From: an uncultured Pirellulaceae bacterium
GTDB taxonomy: Bacteria; Planctomycetota; Planctomycetia; Pirellulales; Pirellulaceae
Direction: 5' to 3'
Length of the DNA stretch: 64,000 nucleotides
Assembly: GCA_938083195.1 (NCBI GenBank)
Contig: CALKCK010000020.1
Coordinates: 1-64,000, forward strand
The position numbers and the translations under genes were made by a program. Shown here piece after piece: positions 9,297-18,597 of this stretch. The number at the start of each line of letters is the position of its first letter. Position 1 is the stretch's first letter. The notes under the pieces are model-generated. The model ran no database searches and was not told where the DNA came from. It saw only the letters and a list, made by a program, of their open reading frames with translations.

Positions 9297-9331
9297 ATAA
9301 AAAAACGGCTCGGGGCGAACCCGAACCGTTT
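9297..9331 (-). terminator. Intrinsic terminator of the Arg-Gly-rich gene
   Basis: On the minus strand AAACGG pairs with CCGTTT and an inner TCGGG/CCCGA stem forms, with one mismatch between them and a 5-base loop. The hairpin is followed by seven Ts. It starts about 37 bp after the stop codon at 9368. Confidence 0.85.
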
Positions 9332-9367
9332 GCTTAAGTTTAATTCAATATCGCGTAGGAGAACGGT

Positions 9368-10153
9368 TTAGAAATCACTTCCCCTGTCGCCACCACGATC
9401 TCGGCCACCACGATCTCGATCACCACCTCGGTCGCCGCCCCGATCACTACTCCGCCCCCAGTTTCCGCGGGTCGGTGTTGGAAACTCAAACTTGTCTCCC
9501 ATCAATTCCTCATATTTTGCGAGCTGGTCCTTGGACAACACAGAAGAGAATATCTCGTCCTGAGCCTGAGCCTGCAGCTTAGCGACTTTTTCCTTCAGCC
9601 TTTGGCTTACTTCCGCAGCCTTTTCTTTTAGTTCCTGAAGCTGCTCTTCAGTGAGCCCTAAATCCTCAACCAGGCTATTTGGCATACTTCCGCTTTGCGG
9701 ACCGCCACTGCGGTTGGTTTGAGCCTGATTGTAAAGCTGCTTGAGTCGTGAAATCTGGTGTGGTAACAATTCTTCCATCACCTCATTTTCAAGCCCCGAA
9801 TTGGCTTCTTTCATTTCTTCTTGAATTTCCTTGAAGAGCTCCTGTCGCTCCTCATTGTCGAGCCCCTGCATCCGGTCTCGGGCGCCCATGAAAACTTCTC
9901 GCATCATTTCACGCTGACGGTCCTGCGCTCCTTTGATCGCATCCACTTGATCAGAAACTAATTCAAGCTCTTTTTGAACAGCCTCTTGCCCGAGCAAATT
10001 CAATTGAGAAACTTGCCCCCACATTGAACCACCACCACCGGTTCGACCGCCACCGGTTCGACCGCCAGGTTGAGCCATCGCAAAGTCTGCCGTCACTAAA
10101 AACGCACACAACACTGCGAGTGCGAGGACTTGAAATCTTCCTCGAAAAACCAT
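9368..10153 (-). CDS. Exported Gln/Glu-rich helical protein with Arg-Gly-Asp-rich tail
   Basis: I do not recognise a named family. The start at 10153 is preferred over 10159: the AGGAG is six bases before the second ATG and directly abuts the first. A signal peptide (about residues 1-27, ending AMA-Q) is followed by a Gly/Arg linker (GGRTGGGRTGGGG). The middle is strongly helical, rich in Glu, Gln and Lys, with two LTxEQ-like motifs (LGLTEEQLQELKEK, and LSKDQLAKYEEL), as in Spy/CpxP-type periplasmic proteins and many planctomycete secreted proteins. The tail repeats DRGGDRGG. A single-gene unit with its own terminator. Periplasmic chaperone or metal/surface binding is a guess from the LTxxQ motif only. 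Confidence 0.75.
   Translation of the reverse strand: MVFRGRFQVLALAVLCAFLVTADFAMAQPGGRTGGGRTGGGGSMWGQVSQLNLLGQEAVQKELELVSDQVDAIKGAQDRQREMMREVFMGARDRMQGLDNEERQELFKEIQEEMKEANSGLENEVMEELLPHQISRLKQLYNQAQTNRSGGPQSGSMPNSLVEDLGLTEEQLQELKEKAAEVSQRLKEKVAKLQAQAQDEIFSSVLSKDQLAKYEELMGDKFEFPTPTRGNWGRSSDRGGDRGGDRDRGGRDRGGDRGSDF
9391..9435. repeat. 15-bp tandem repeat coding the DRGG tail
   Basis: Three consecutive 15-bp units starting CACCACGATCTCGGC; the first two differ at one or two bases and the third is more diverged. They encode Arg-Gly-Gly-Asp-type repeats at the C-terminus of the exported protein. Confidence 0.85.
10035..10064. repeat. 15-bp perfect tandem duplication
   Basis: CCACCGGTTCGACCG occurs twice in direct succession. 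It is in frame inside the Arg-Gly-rich gene and creates the doubled GGRTG after the signal peptide. Confidence 0.95.
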
Positions 10154-10545
10154 CTCCATCTCCTGAGTTTGATATGTAGGACAAATCTATATTTGGTTCA
10201 AACGCTCTGCGGCGACCGTTCTTCCTTGGGTCAACGCGGGCTTCCTAATGATTTAACCACCCAAACGCTGCTAGGTTCCGAATCAAAAATAAAAGCGGGT
10301 CTTTATTTTGCCGTGTTATTTACCCTGACACAATCCAAGAACCACTAAAAAAACACCTGTTTTTTAGGCAATCTTGACCCAATCCCAAGATTCAAGGGCC
10401 TGTCCAGAACCCAGATTACCTGTCCATCACAGTCGTTTTTCTCATTTTTTTGAAATTTAGAGTTTCCATTCAAAGAAACTGCACCTGAAACCGAAGCTTT
10501 TCCGGTCGATTTAAATCGACGGCCTGATCAACCCTTTCATCAACT
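10154..10545. other. Intergenic region with a 16-bp perfect palindrome
   Basis: No gene seen. A perfect palindrome GTCGATTTAAATCGAC lies at 10505-10520, just after the 3' end of the thioredoxin/protease gene (minus strand). It could be a transcription-ending hairpin without a T tract or a protein-binding site. One such palindrome per 64 kb is expected by chance, so it is only noted. The upstream part (10160-10400) should hold the promoter of the Arg-Gly-rich gene. Confidence 0.5.
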
Positions 10546-12012
10546 CTAACGGGATCGGGCAGAAGTAATCTCCAATTGCTTCAAAGCCTGCTGCCGGTTT
10601 TCCTTAAACGCCCGAACACTGCCCAGCAGTTCCGACGAAGGATTCTCAATCGTAATTAACTCCGATTCACCAACTTCATTTTCGATAACAATGATGACCT
10701 TACTCCCACCACGACGTGAAACTACAGGGCTCAGCTTAGTTTGATTAGGAGCAAACAAACCCTGAGGAGCGTTTAACGCAACCTCTTGAAACCCCCTTGA
10801 AGGCACCGACTTTTTACCGGGGACCGCTCCAACCAAGTAATTGTCACCAACGACCTTCTTTTCTTCAAACAAATCAGTCAATCCCGCCCGATCAATCACC
10901 CAGTAGACCGAGTCTAAACCGGTATAGATTCCTTCGTCGGCGTCACAAATACGAGCGTTGCAAACCCCAATCAATGATCCAGTCTTAGTGAACAAACCGC
11001 CGCCGCTTCGCCCCTGCGCAGGACTTCCTAAAATGTCAAATTTATTGATCCCGCCGTAATTCGAAATCTTCTTGATCTGAGTTTGTCTGATCGTTGGCCC
11101 AGTCTCACGGATCCCATTGTAAGTCTCCCCCAATGTCGAGCGATTACTCAAATCACAACCAACGGTAAACAAATCATCTGACGCAAACACACTGGTAGTT
11201 CGCGGAGCGATCGGATTAACAGGCAAGGCGATCCCGGGATGAAAAACTTTTACCAAAGCAATATCACGATTAGTGGCGTCCCAATCCAACAGAGTGCCAC
11301 CGTACTCGCGAACCCCACCATCACTCGAGCTCATCATCACAGAAATCTGCCCCGCTCCATTAGACTCTCGAAACAAATGCCCACAGGTCAAGATAAGGCT
11401 CATATCTCCGCTGTTGTAAATTGATGTCCCGCTCGCGAAATCGACATAAGCTTGAGAAGCAACATTCAAGCCAATCTTTACCGTCGAAGCTAACGCTAAT
11501 TCTTCGTAAGAATTTCTGGGAAGAGAGGTCCCCTGGTTTGCAATATCAGCGGAATTGCCGCTGTCGGAATTCCAATTCGCACTAGGGGGATCGGTAAAGT
11601 GTTTCCCCAGCCCCTCAGGCATCCGCTTCTGTTTAGCAATTGCTGGCCGGACGCCCGCATTTGCAAACCAACTTTGCAAAACATCGCGACCAATAACCCC
11701 AGAGAAACGCTTCACAATCTGATCGTTGCCGTCCAACATGACGACCGTTGGCGTGCTCCGAACGTTCGCCCATTGTGCCCAAGCACGATTATTCTCAAGG
11801 TGCACCGTTTTGACCGGGTACCCTTGCCCAGCCAAACTTTCAATGACCGGATCCATTTGTCGGCATGGCGGACAACTTTGCTGAGTTACAAAATAGAGAC
11901 AAGCACGGGATGGACTCTGAGAAGATTGACCGATTACACTCGTTGGCAACAAGAAAACGCAACTTGCCAGCAGCAGAAACAGCGGCAACTCTAATGAAAA
12001 TTTCACTCTCAT
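10546..12012 (-). CDS. Exported thioredoxin-fold / trypsin-like protease fusion
   Basis: 488 residues with a signal peptide (residues 1-29). Residues about 35-120 are a thioredoxin-like domain with active site C47-P-P-C50 and the cis-Pro segment RSTPTVVML near residue 86. After a linker, residues 175-360 form a trypsin/HtrA-like fold with a complete triad: His212 (LTCGHLF), Asp250 (NRDIALVKV) and Ser336 (GRSGGGLF). The C-terminus is unassigned. The protein probably acts in the periplasm or outside the cell. CPPC is typical of oxidant or isomerase thioredoxins. A strong ribosome site (GGAGGG) stands seven bases before the ATG. The combination is unusual; no neighbour suggests a substrate. Confidence 0.85.
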   Translation of the reverse strand: MRVKFSLELPLFLLLASCVFLLPTSVIGQSSQSPSRACLYFVTQQSCPPCRQMDPVIESLAGQGYPVKTVHLENNRAWAQWANVRSTPTVVMLDGNDQIVKRFSGVIGRDVLQSWFANAGVRPAIAKQKRMPEGLGKHFTDPPSANWNSDSGNSADIANQGTSLPRNSYEELALASTVKIGLNVASQAYVDFASGTSIYNSGDMSLILTCGHLFRESNGAGQISVMMSSSDGGVREYGGTLLDWDATNRDIALVKVFHPGIALPVNPIAPRTTSVFASDDLFTVGCDLSNRSTLGETYNGIRETGPTIRQTQIKKISNYGGINKFDILGSPAQGRSGGGLFTKTGSLIGVCNARICDADEGIYTGLDSVYWVIDRAGLTDLFEEKKVVGDNYLVGAVPGKKSVPSRGFQEVALNAPQGLFAPNQTKLSPVVSRRGGSKVIIVIENEVGESELITIENPSSELLGSVRAFKENRQQALKQLEITSARSR

Positions 12013-12319
12013 CCGTTCCCTCCATGGAATGGTAGATTTAAAAGATAAGATCTCTCGCTAACACCCGCCCCACTTAAGCTCACAACTGCTCCATCCTTGA
12101 AGCAACTTGCCGAACTAAATTAGGGCACAGCTTGAATTTCAGAATTGCTGAAACCACTTGCTGGCTTGTTTTTTGCACCTTTTGTGCCAAATCGCTAAAG
12201 CATTAGAATGTAATTGCCGAAACCCTCCAAGCTCGAATTATTTCCTCGGCAATTTGTTGCTATAAGAGAGCTAGCAAGATCGACGAATTAAGTGCTCGAG
12301 ACCTAGGAACCGACATAAC
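12013..12319. other. Divergent intergenic region
   Basis: Lies between the starts of the thioredoxin/protease gene (minus) and the NfeD-like gene (plus) and so should contain both promoters. A TATAAG word at about 12260-12265 is a possible -10 for the plus strand, but I find no good -35 at the right distance. No gene or stable hairpin seen. Confidence 0.5.
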
Positions 12320-13894
12320 ATGGTTGAAAATAATACAAAACCAGCAACTAAGCTGTGTAAATTTTTCGCGATAGCACTCTGCCTTGCAGTCTCCGCTGAA
12401 GCACTGGGGGTTCTCTACCAAGCGTCCTCAGTTCCAGATGCGACACGTCCCCGACCAACCAAAATCACCAAACCGGCTGTCATTGAATTCAAGGGCGAGA
12501 TCAAGCCACAACTCAAAATGTATTTTGACAATCGATTTGAAATGGCTCGCCGAGCCGGTGTCGATCTCTTAATCATCGAAATTGACAGTCCGGGAGGCTT
12601 AAAACAAGAGAGTCTCGAAATGGCGAGGAAATTAAGGGACTGCCAGTGGGCCTACACGGTTGCCATCATCTCCAACGAAGCCATCTCCGGAGGCGCACTG
12701 GTTGCTTTAGGTTGTGATGAAATTCTAATCGACCCCAATGCGAAATTTGGGGACATCGGCGAGATTGGATTCGATCCGGAGGAAGGAGCGTTCCGACTCA
12801 TTGAACCGAAGATTGAGTCATACCTGTCCCGCGACGCACGCGATCTAGCCGAATCCAAAGGGCGTTCCCCCGATCTTGCCGAAGCGTTTATTGATAAAGA
12901 CGTTTTGGTGTATCAAAAACCCAACCCGCTTAACCCAGAGGGAGCCCCACTTTTTCAATCTGTCCGCTCCGACGCAGCGGAGAAACCGACCGCACCTTGG
13001 GAATTAGTTCCTGAAACGGGCCCCGAACGGTTCTTAACCCTCAGTGGACAGCGAACCCTTCAACTCGGTCTTGCTCAAGGGATGGCAACAACACCCGATG
13101 CCTTGGCCAATGAGTTTAATTTTCCCAAGGATTCGATCAAAGTCTATTCGCTAAAGCTAACAGACAAGGTCGCTCACTTTTTAAACAATCCAATTATTAC
13201 CGCGTTGCTGATCTTGTTTGGAATGGTCGCACTCTATTTTGAATTCAGCGCGCCCGGTTTAGGTGTCGGCGGACTCCTGAGTGGACTTGCGGCAGTCCTT
13301 TTTTTCTGGAGTCGATTCCTCGCAGGAACCTCTGGCTGGCTCGAAGTCATCCTCTTCCTCGGCGGTGTCGCATTTATTTTCGCTGAGCTGTTTATCATTC
13401 CAGGATTCGGAGTATCCGGACTCACTGGAATAGCTTTGTTGTTTATTAGTGTCATTCTAGCTGGACAAAATTTTGTGCTTCCCGCCACTTCTGAACAGTG
13501 GGACCAATCAATGGCGTCAGCATTCACACTCTTGATTTCTTGCGTGGCCTTCATGGTGGCAGCAATTTTCATCACAAAGAAAATGGGGTCTATCCCGATT
13601 CTCAATAAAATGATCTTATCCACCGAACCCTTTGCATCGAAAAAAACATCGACGGACTCTTCCGGCAAACCGATCCCCACACCTCACCCGCTCGTCTCTG
13701 TGGGAGACTGGGGGGAATCAGAATCACTACTGCGACCGGCAGGGCGGGCTAAGTTTAACAATCGTTCTATCGATGTTGTTAGCGATGGAGCCTTCGTGGA
13801 AGCGGGGGTTCCTGTACGCGTCATTGCGATCCAGGGAAGCATTATTCGGGTCACCCAAGTCAGCCAAAAACCAAAGAGCGAGGCAGTTGATTAA
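12320..13894 (+). CDS. NfeD-family membrane serine protease (ClpP-class)
   Basis: 524 residues. After an N-terminal hydrophobic segment (about 13-35), residues 53-260 form the ClpP/SppA-like crotonase fold (VDLLIIEIDSPGG) with candidate nucleophile Ser123 in EAISGGALVALGCDEI. Four or five transmembrane helices follow at about 290-420 (ITALLILFGMVALYFEF, VILFLGGVAFIFAELFIIPGFG, AFTLLISCVAFMVAAIFI), and a C-terminal NfeD OB-fold domain from about residue 455 (GRAKFNNRSIDVVSDGAFVEAG). This is the long NfeD form (NfeD1b), linked in other bacteria to membrane-protein quality control, often with a stomatin/flotillin partner; none is adjacent here. Ends 76 bp from the convergent heme-protein gene. 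Confidence 0.88.
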   Translation: MVENNTKPATKLCKFFAIALCLAVSAEALGVLYQASSVPDATRPRPTKITKPAVIEFKGEIKPQLKMYFDNRFEMARRAGVDLLIIEIDSPGGLKQESLEMARKLRDCQWAYTVAIISNEAISGGALVALGCDEILIDPNAKFGDIGEIGFDPEEGAFRLIEPKIESYLSRDARDLAESKGRSPDLAEAFIDKDVLVYQKPNPLNPEGAPLFQSVRSDAAEKPTAPWELVPETGPERFLTLSGQRTLQLGLAQGMATTPDALANEFNFPKDSIKVYSLKLTDKVAHFLNNPIITALLILFGMVALYFEFSAPGLGVGGLLSGLAAVLFFWSRFLAGTSGWLEVILFLGGVAFIFAELFIIPGFGVSGLTGIALLFISVILAGQNFVLPATSEQWDQSMASAFTLLISCVAFMVAAIFITKKMGSIPILNKMILSTEPFASKKTSTDSSGKPIPTPHPLVSVGDWGESESLLRPAGRAKFNNRSIDVVSDGAFVEAGVPVRVIAIQGSIIRVTQVSQKPKSEAVD

Positions 13895-13970
13895 GCAAGC
13901 TCAATCACGCCAACACGATGAGGCAAAAATCGAAAAGACCCAAATCGTGACACCCAAACCGTGACACCCC

Positions 13971-16900
13971 TTATTCGTGCTCGCCGCCACTGGGTTCCGA
14001 CTTTCGATTGGATAAATACTCAACTAAATCACGTACTTCTTTTTTAGTCAACTGATTAATCAAATCAGCTGGCATCGAGGACTTACCTGGTCGCCGGTCG
14101 TCAATTGCTTCCTGAGCAATAACGATCTCTTTACCATCTGCATCCAACAAAACCAGGGATTCGTCAGTTTCGCGTTTCACAATCCCGACAAACAACTCAC
14201 CTTCATCGGTCGTCACCTTGACCTGGGTATAGCCTTCTGCAACCACTTTATTGGGATGCACAATCGACTCCAGAAGGTACTGACGATCCTTGGTTTTTCC
14301 GATCGCCGAAAGCTCCGGCCCAACTTGGCCACCTGTCCCATCAATTCGATGACAACGAACGCAGGAAACTTCTGTTTTGCCATAAAACACTGTTGACCCT
14401 TTCGTATCATCACCACCGATCATCGCATCGCGATATGAAGTCGCCAAGTCTGCCGGATCAACTGTCGCCGCGAGGTATGCAGCCAACTGATTTTTCACAT
14501 TCGCTTCGCTTCGTTGGGCGGCGGCAAGGCTAACATCGAGACGGAGGTTTGCTTGAAAATCATCTGCATTCATCTTGGTAAGCAAGGTCGCAATCAAGTC
14601 CGAAGCGGGTTTCGATTTCATTTTACCCAGCGTCGAGATCGCTGACTGTTGAGTCATTTGTTGCCCACTCGCGAGCGTTTTGTTGATCAAATTGATCGCC
14701 CGGGATTCATCAACCTCCGAAATTAATTGAATCACAGGGCCGCCTAATTCAACAGGCAGCTCGCTAAATCTGGACTCCAACTGGGACAACACGACATCCA
14801 TTCGATCGTATTTTAATTTCTCCAGACTCATAAGCGAAGCAACGCGTTCCTCGGCTCGACCTTCGGGATTGAGAGTAACTTCCTCCAAGGCCTTTCCAAT
14901 TGACGAGAGCTTTAAGTTACCGGCAGCGGTAATCGCCGCACTGGTCACCCCACCAACGCCGCTGGCGAAATGCACGAATTCTGGCTCCAGGGCATTTTTT
15001 GCATCAAGCACGTTGCGCTGACTTGGATCCAAAGGCCTCCAATCATGCAGCACCAAGTCTCGCTCGGGGGGAGCAGCCCAATCGCCCAACGCTTCGATTG
15101 CTTCGATGCGGCGAGCCTCTGCGAGACCTTCGTTGCGGGCGATAGCGACCAGTGTTTTCGCATTTCCAGCTGCACCAGCACGAGCATTTGCACTTACAAT
15201 CCGCCGTATCAATGCATCCGAGCTCACAAATTCATCAATTCTCGCACCCAATCCCGCCAACTTCGCCATTTGAGATTGCACGTCGACATCGTGCACTACT
15301 CGCGCCGCTTCCAGGACAATTTTTAAATCGCGATCGTCCAACAAGCGGCCAACCACCGCCGCAGCTTGAGGCTTTCCATTGGTGGCCTGGGGTTCGTTGG
15401 AGAGCAGCAACTTTCTCATTGCCACACACAACGCAATACGAACGCTCGGCGATTCATGCTTAACCAAATTGCTAACTTGCTCAGCACCATCGTCCACGTC
15501 TCGAAGGTAGATTCCGTTGAGTGCCATGATTCCACCATGCCGCACGATTGGATCAGCATCAGCATTTTCAGTCAGCATTTTCACGACAGCGTCGACATCA
15601 CTACCGTTGCCAATTTTGGACACCGCCATCGCCGCCCGGTATCTCACTCGCAAATTCTCGTGCACCAGCAAACGAGTGATCGCGGAGTTATCAGAGAATC
15701 CACAAGCGGAAACAATTCCACATGCAGCACCAACGACCTCAGCATCCTTGTCTTGAAGCAGGGACTCGATAAAACCGGCCATCAATGACGACTGATCTGT
15801 TTCAGCGGATCGAACTAATTGGCCAACACCCCAAATACCATGAAGCCGCCCCAGTGTTCCGACGTTCGTATCCAGCGCAATCGACTTCAGCGTTGCCAAA
15901 TCTTTCCGACCAACAAGCTCAAACTGCGACTCCATTCGGACTCGCTGATCAGGGTGTGAAATTAAAACCCGCAGGTTCTCAAGCGGCTGGCTCTGCAATC
16001 CCTGCTTCAGCAAAGACTCAACCTGTTTCACGATGGCAGTTTTCTGAATCTCAGGATCCTCGAATGAATAAATCCGACCCTTGTTTTCTCCATTCCAACC
16101 GAAAACCCAATCGGAGGTGTACAACTTGCCGTCAGAACCAAAATCGAGATCCGTCACCAACATGTTCCAAAATGGCTTTTCATCCTCGACAACTTCCCAG
16201 TAAGCACCCTTGGCCTTATTGCGCCAAGAACGAATTCCACTGCGAGCGGCATCGCCGCGGAAATCGCAAAGAAAAAATCGACCGCGAAAATCTTCTCCGA
16301 AACCAGTGCCTGGATAATACTCCAACCCCGACGGTCCATCCGAAATGTTTGCAATCGGTGGGATAATATAGGCTGGCGTGTCCTCGTTATAGGGATACCA
16401 AATCTTTTCCCGATTAAACGGACCGCGGTCTTGTTGATACTGGTAATACATTCTCCAACCAGTATCCCCACCTTCAATAATTTCGACCCATCTAGCTTTA
16501 TCGCCGCTGTCTGAATTGTTATCGCCAGAGAACAAATTACCGAAATCGTCAAATGCTAATTCTTGCGGATTGCGAAGCCCGGTCGCGACAACCTCGAGCT
16601 GACTGCCGTCAAGTTCGCACCTAAAAACGGCACCTGAGGCTGGATCTTTAATCGTTGGAGAAAGATTATAACCCCGATCTCCAATGCTGAAGTAAAGCTT
16701 CCCGTCAGGCCCGATAATTAATCCGTGCATGTCGTGACCACGAAACGCATAACGAACACCGTAACCGGTGTGCAACGATTTTCGAATCTCAGCTACCCCG
16801 TCGCCATCGACGTCTTGCAACTCAAACAAATCAGGGATGCACGTGTAATAAACCTTGCCCCGATAAGAAAGTACACCGGCTCCGGTGCCCATTTCTAATT

Positions 16901-17408
16901 TATTATAACGATCAGAGAATACCGATATTGAATCTGGCTTCCCATTGCCATCGGTGTCCTTTAGTAAACGTATTCGATCGTCCTTGGCGGTGTAGGTCTT
17001 GTCCGCATCAGGTATATATTTCCTAACGTAGTCGATACGATCCTGCACAGTTTGAGCTGCCAACTCTTCATCCATCCAATGCGCATGATTTCGATTGTCC
17101 TCAACGCCTTTGCCTTGACGAAATGTCTCGCAAACGTAGATGTTGCCCTGATAATCACGGTGGAAGGCAACGATGTTCGCGACATCCGGTTCGGCCGCAA
17201 TCATTTCGCACTGAAGATTTTCAGGAAATTTAAATTGCGGTATCGCCGCTTGCCCTTCGTCGCTGGCCGGCTCAATGACCGGAGCTTCAGGAATCGACTG
17301 CGACCAAACGGCGGAGGAAAAACCAACGACAAACATCAGAGAAAGAGCCGCTATCCTGAACCCAATCTGTCCGAGACTTCGCGATTGATATGATTTAATC
17401 TGTTGCAC
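13971..17408 (-). CDS. PVC-type beta-propeller / HEAT / cytochrome c protein
   Basis: 1145 residues, GTG start at 17408 and a signal peptide (about 1-36). Residues 50-480 form a glucose-sorbosone-dehydrogenase-like beta-propeller typical of planctomycete membrane-bound dehydrogenase-domain proteins (RIRLLKDTDGNGKPD, HDMHGLIIGPDGKLYFSIGD). Residues 480-960 are alpha-helical HEAT-like repeats (HPDQRVRMESQFEL, HENLRVRYRAAMAV). The C-terminal domain is a c-type cytochrome with heme motif C1016-V-R-C1019-H1020 and a Planctomycetes/Verrucomicrobia-specific ending (SIVHPNKVVAEGYTQVKV, SSMPADLINQLTKKEVRDLVEYL). It is probably a periplasmic oxidoreductase passing electrons from an organic substrate to the attached heme. 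It stands alone, with a 1.2-kb gap upstream. Confidence 0.9.
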   Translation of the reverse strand: MQQIKSYQSRSLGQIGFRIAALSLMFVVGFSSAVWSQSIPEAPVIEPASDEGQAAIPQFKFPENLQCEMIAAEPDVANIVAFHRDYQGNIYVCETFRQGKGVEDNRNHAHWMDEELAAQTVQDRIDYVRKYIPDADKTYTAKDDRIRLLKDTDGNGKPDSISVFSDRYNKLEMGTGAGVLSYRGKVYYTCIPDLFELQDVDGDGVAEIRKSLHTGYGVRYAFRGHDMHGLIIGPDGKLYFSIGDRGYNLSPTIKDPASGAVFRCELDGSQLEVVATGLRNPQELAFDDFGNLFSGDNNSDSGDKARWVEIIEGGDTGWRMYYQYQQDRGPFNREKIWYPYNEDTPAYIIPPIANISDGPSGLEYYPGTGFGEDFRGRFFLCDFRGDAARSGIRSWRNKAKGAYWEVVEDEKPFWNMLVTDLDFGSDGKLYTSDWVFGWNGENKGRIYSFEDPEIQKTAIVKQVESLLKQGLQSQPLENLRVLISHPDQRVRMESQFELVGRKDLATLKSIALDTNVGTLGRLHGIWGVGQLVRSAETDQSSLMAGFIESLLQDKDAEVVGAACGIVSACGFSDNSAITRLLVHENLRVRYRAAMAVSKIGNGSDVDAVVKMLTENADADPIVRHGGIMALNGIYLRDVDDGAEQVSNLVKHESPSVRIALCVAMRKLLLSNEPQATNGKPQAAAVVGRLLDDRDLKIVLEAARVVHDVDVQSQMAKLAGLGARIDEFVSSDALIRRIVSANARAGAAGNAKTLVAIARNEGLAEARRIEAIEALGDWAAPPERDLVLHDWRPLDPSQRNVLDAKNALEPEFVHFASGVGGVTSAAITAAGNLKLSSIGKALEEVTLNPEGRAEERVASLMSLEKLKYDRMDVVLSQLESRFSELPVELGGPVIQLISEVDESRAINLINKTLASGQQMTQQSAISTLGKMKSKPASDLIATLLTKMNADDFQANLRLDVSLAAAQRSEANVKNQLAAYLAATVDPADLATSYRDAMIGGDDTKGSTVFYGKTEVSCVRCHRIDGTGGQVGPELSAIGKTKDRQYLLESIVHPNKVVAEGYTQVKVTTDEGELFVGIVKRETDESLVLLDADGKEIVIAQEAIDDRRPGKSSMPADLINQLTKKEVRDLVEYLSNRKSEPSGGEHE

Positions 17409-18380
17409 AGCGCTACCTATTCATTTGTTTCAGCCGAGAACCACAGGTTCACTCGAGTGACCCGCCAACCTCTTCTTCACTTACGACAACGATTTCCACA
17501 AACTGGACATGAAGAAGTTATTATTGTTGCGAACCATTGCAGATTGGCAAACCCACTTTGAAAACACGTCCCGTTTATTTCAAAAATGACCGATATCGCG
17601 CGAACCGTTAACTTTTAATCTTTTCACTTTTAATCTTTTCATTTTGGGAATATTAAATTCCGTAAACAGGCATGGCTCAAAGACGACCATCTCAACCCAC
17701 CACTCCAATTTTTATCGGCTAATTTAAGACTACCCACGATTATCACGAGAAGATGAACGACTGAACGAACCTGGCCTATCGCACCCAAACCACTCAGTTG
17801 CAGACCGCTCGATTCCGCGTCTATCAGGACCTCCAATTAAACCATCGCAAGATCGCCAGTAGAAAAATTCGACCCGCCGTCCGTTTTTCATGGCCATTTA
17901 CAACCTCTCAGATACTTAATGGCTTTTTACCCATCCGAAATCAGCCTCAAAACAAAGGGAATTGCCCCTCTCCCAAATTCACAAGATTGCCAGACTACCG
18001 CACGGAATCACTACCCATGCTTAACTCAACTTATCGCACCACTAAACCATCGCTAACGCAACCGAAAACCACTTTGAATCCAGTCAACGCTTTCAAAAGC
18101 GGACAAACCTGCAACCCAACACAGGCGATAAGGTCTGGTTATCAATCGACAGACGCCGATGCTCTCCCAAATTTAACGGCAAAAAAACGCAAACTGGGCT
18201 TTTCGACAAAACTGGATTAACTAAGATTACGCGATTGCAGAATTTCTGCCGTTGAGCGATAGATACAAACGGCAGTCGATTTGTCCGATATTTTATGGAA
18301 ACTCTGCAAAAAGTTGCACGCTGGATTGAACGCCAATCATCCAATCGGATTGTTTCACAGAAGACTAACTGTGTGCCGTT
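17409..18380. other. Long intergenic region between the heme protein and the EF-G leader
   Basis: Nothing here reads as a protein: the available frames are short and of unnatural composition. A 15-bp tandem duplication lies at 17611-17640 and a perfect 8-bp stem (CTGCCGTT 18246-18253, AACGGCAG 18268-18275, 14-base loop) near its right end. The region should contain the promoter of the heme-protein gene on the left and of the EF-G transcript on the right. Confidence 0.5.
17611..17640. repeat. 15-bp perfect tandem duplication, non-coding
   Basis: ACTTTTAATCTTTTC occurs twice without a gap. It is outside any gene I can support. Confidence 0.95.
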
Positions 18381-18440
18381 CTAGTTGGAGTTTGCGGTGG
18401 ATTAGGCCGAATTAACCTATACCCCACCAACTAGATTTTT
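18381..18440 (+). promoter_or_regulatory. Possible leader hairpin/attenuator upstream of EF-G
   Basis: CTAGTTGG at 18381-18388 pairs perfectly with CCAACTAG at 18427-18434, with further possible pairing inside (GG-TTAGG against CCTAT-CCCC). The stem is followed directly by ATTTTTAT. This looks like an intrinsic terminator or attenuator about 157 bp before the EF-G ATG. A second stem lies at 18246-18275. Whether transcription starts upstream of it cannot be seen from the sequence. Confidence 0.5.
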
Positions 18441-18597
18441 ATATTGCTTGATCGCGAAATTGCTTAAATGCAAAGTTACGATTTGCTCTACACACGACAC
18501 CGAGGTGCGTTGCCTCAGACTGGCCAGTGGGTCCGAATATCGGAACCGGCCAAACTGTTTCATTCAAAGAATAAAGTTAATTGTTGACGGTGCATTG

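Noticed and set aside
10505..10520. The 16-bp perfect palindrome as a specific operator
   Set aside because: About one such palindrome is expected per 64 kb by chance, and its place at a gene's 3' end fits a weak hairpin equally well.
17798..18220. A 140-codon plus-strand frame upstream of EF-G
   Set aside because: Composition is unlike a protein (rich in Thr, Asn, Lys and Arg without hydrophobic pattern), no family is recognisable, and no ribosome site precedes it.
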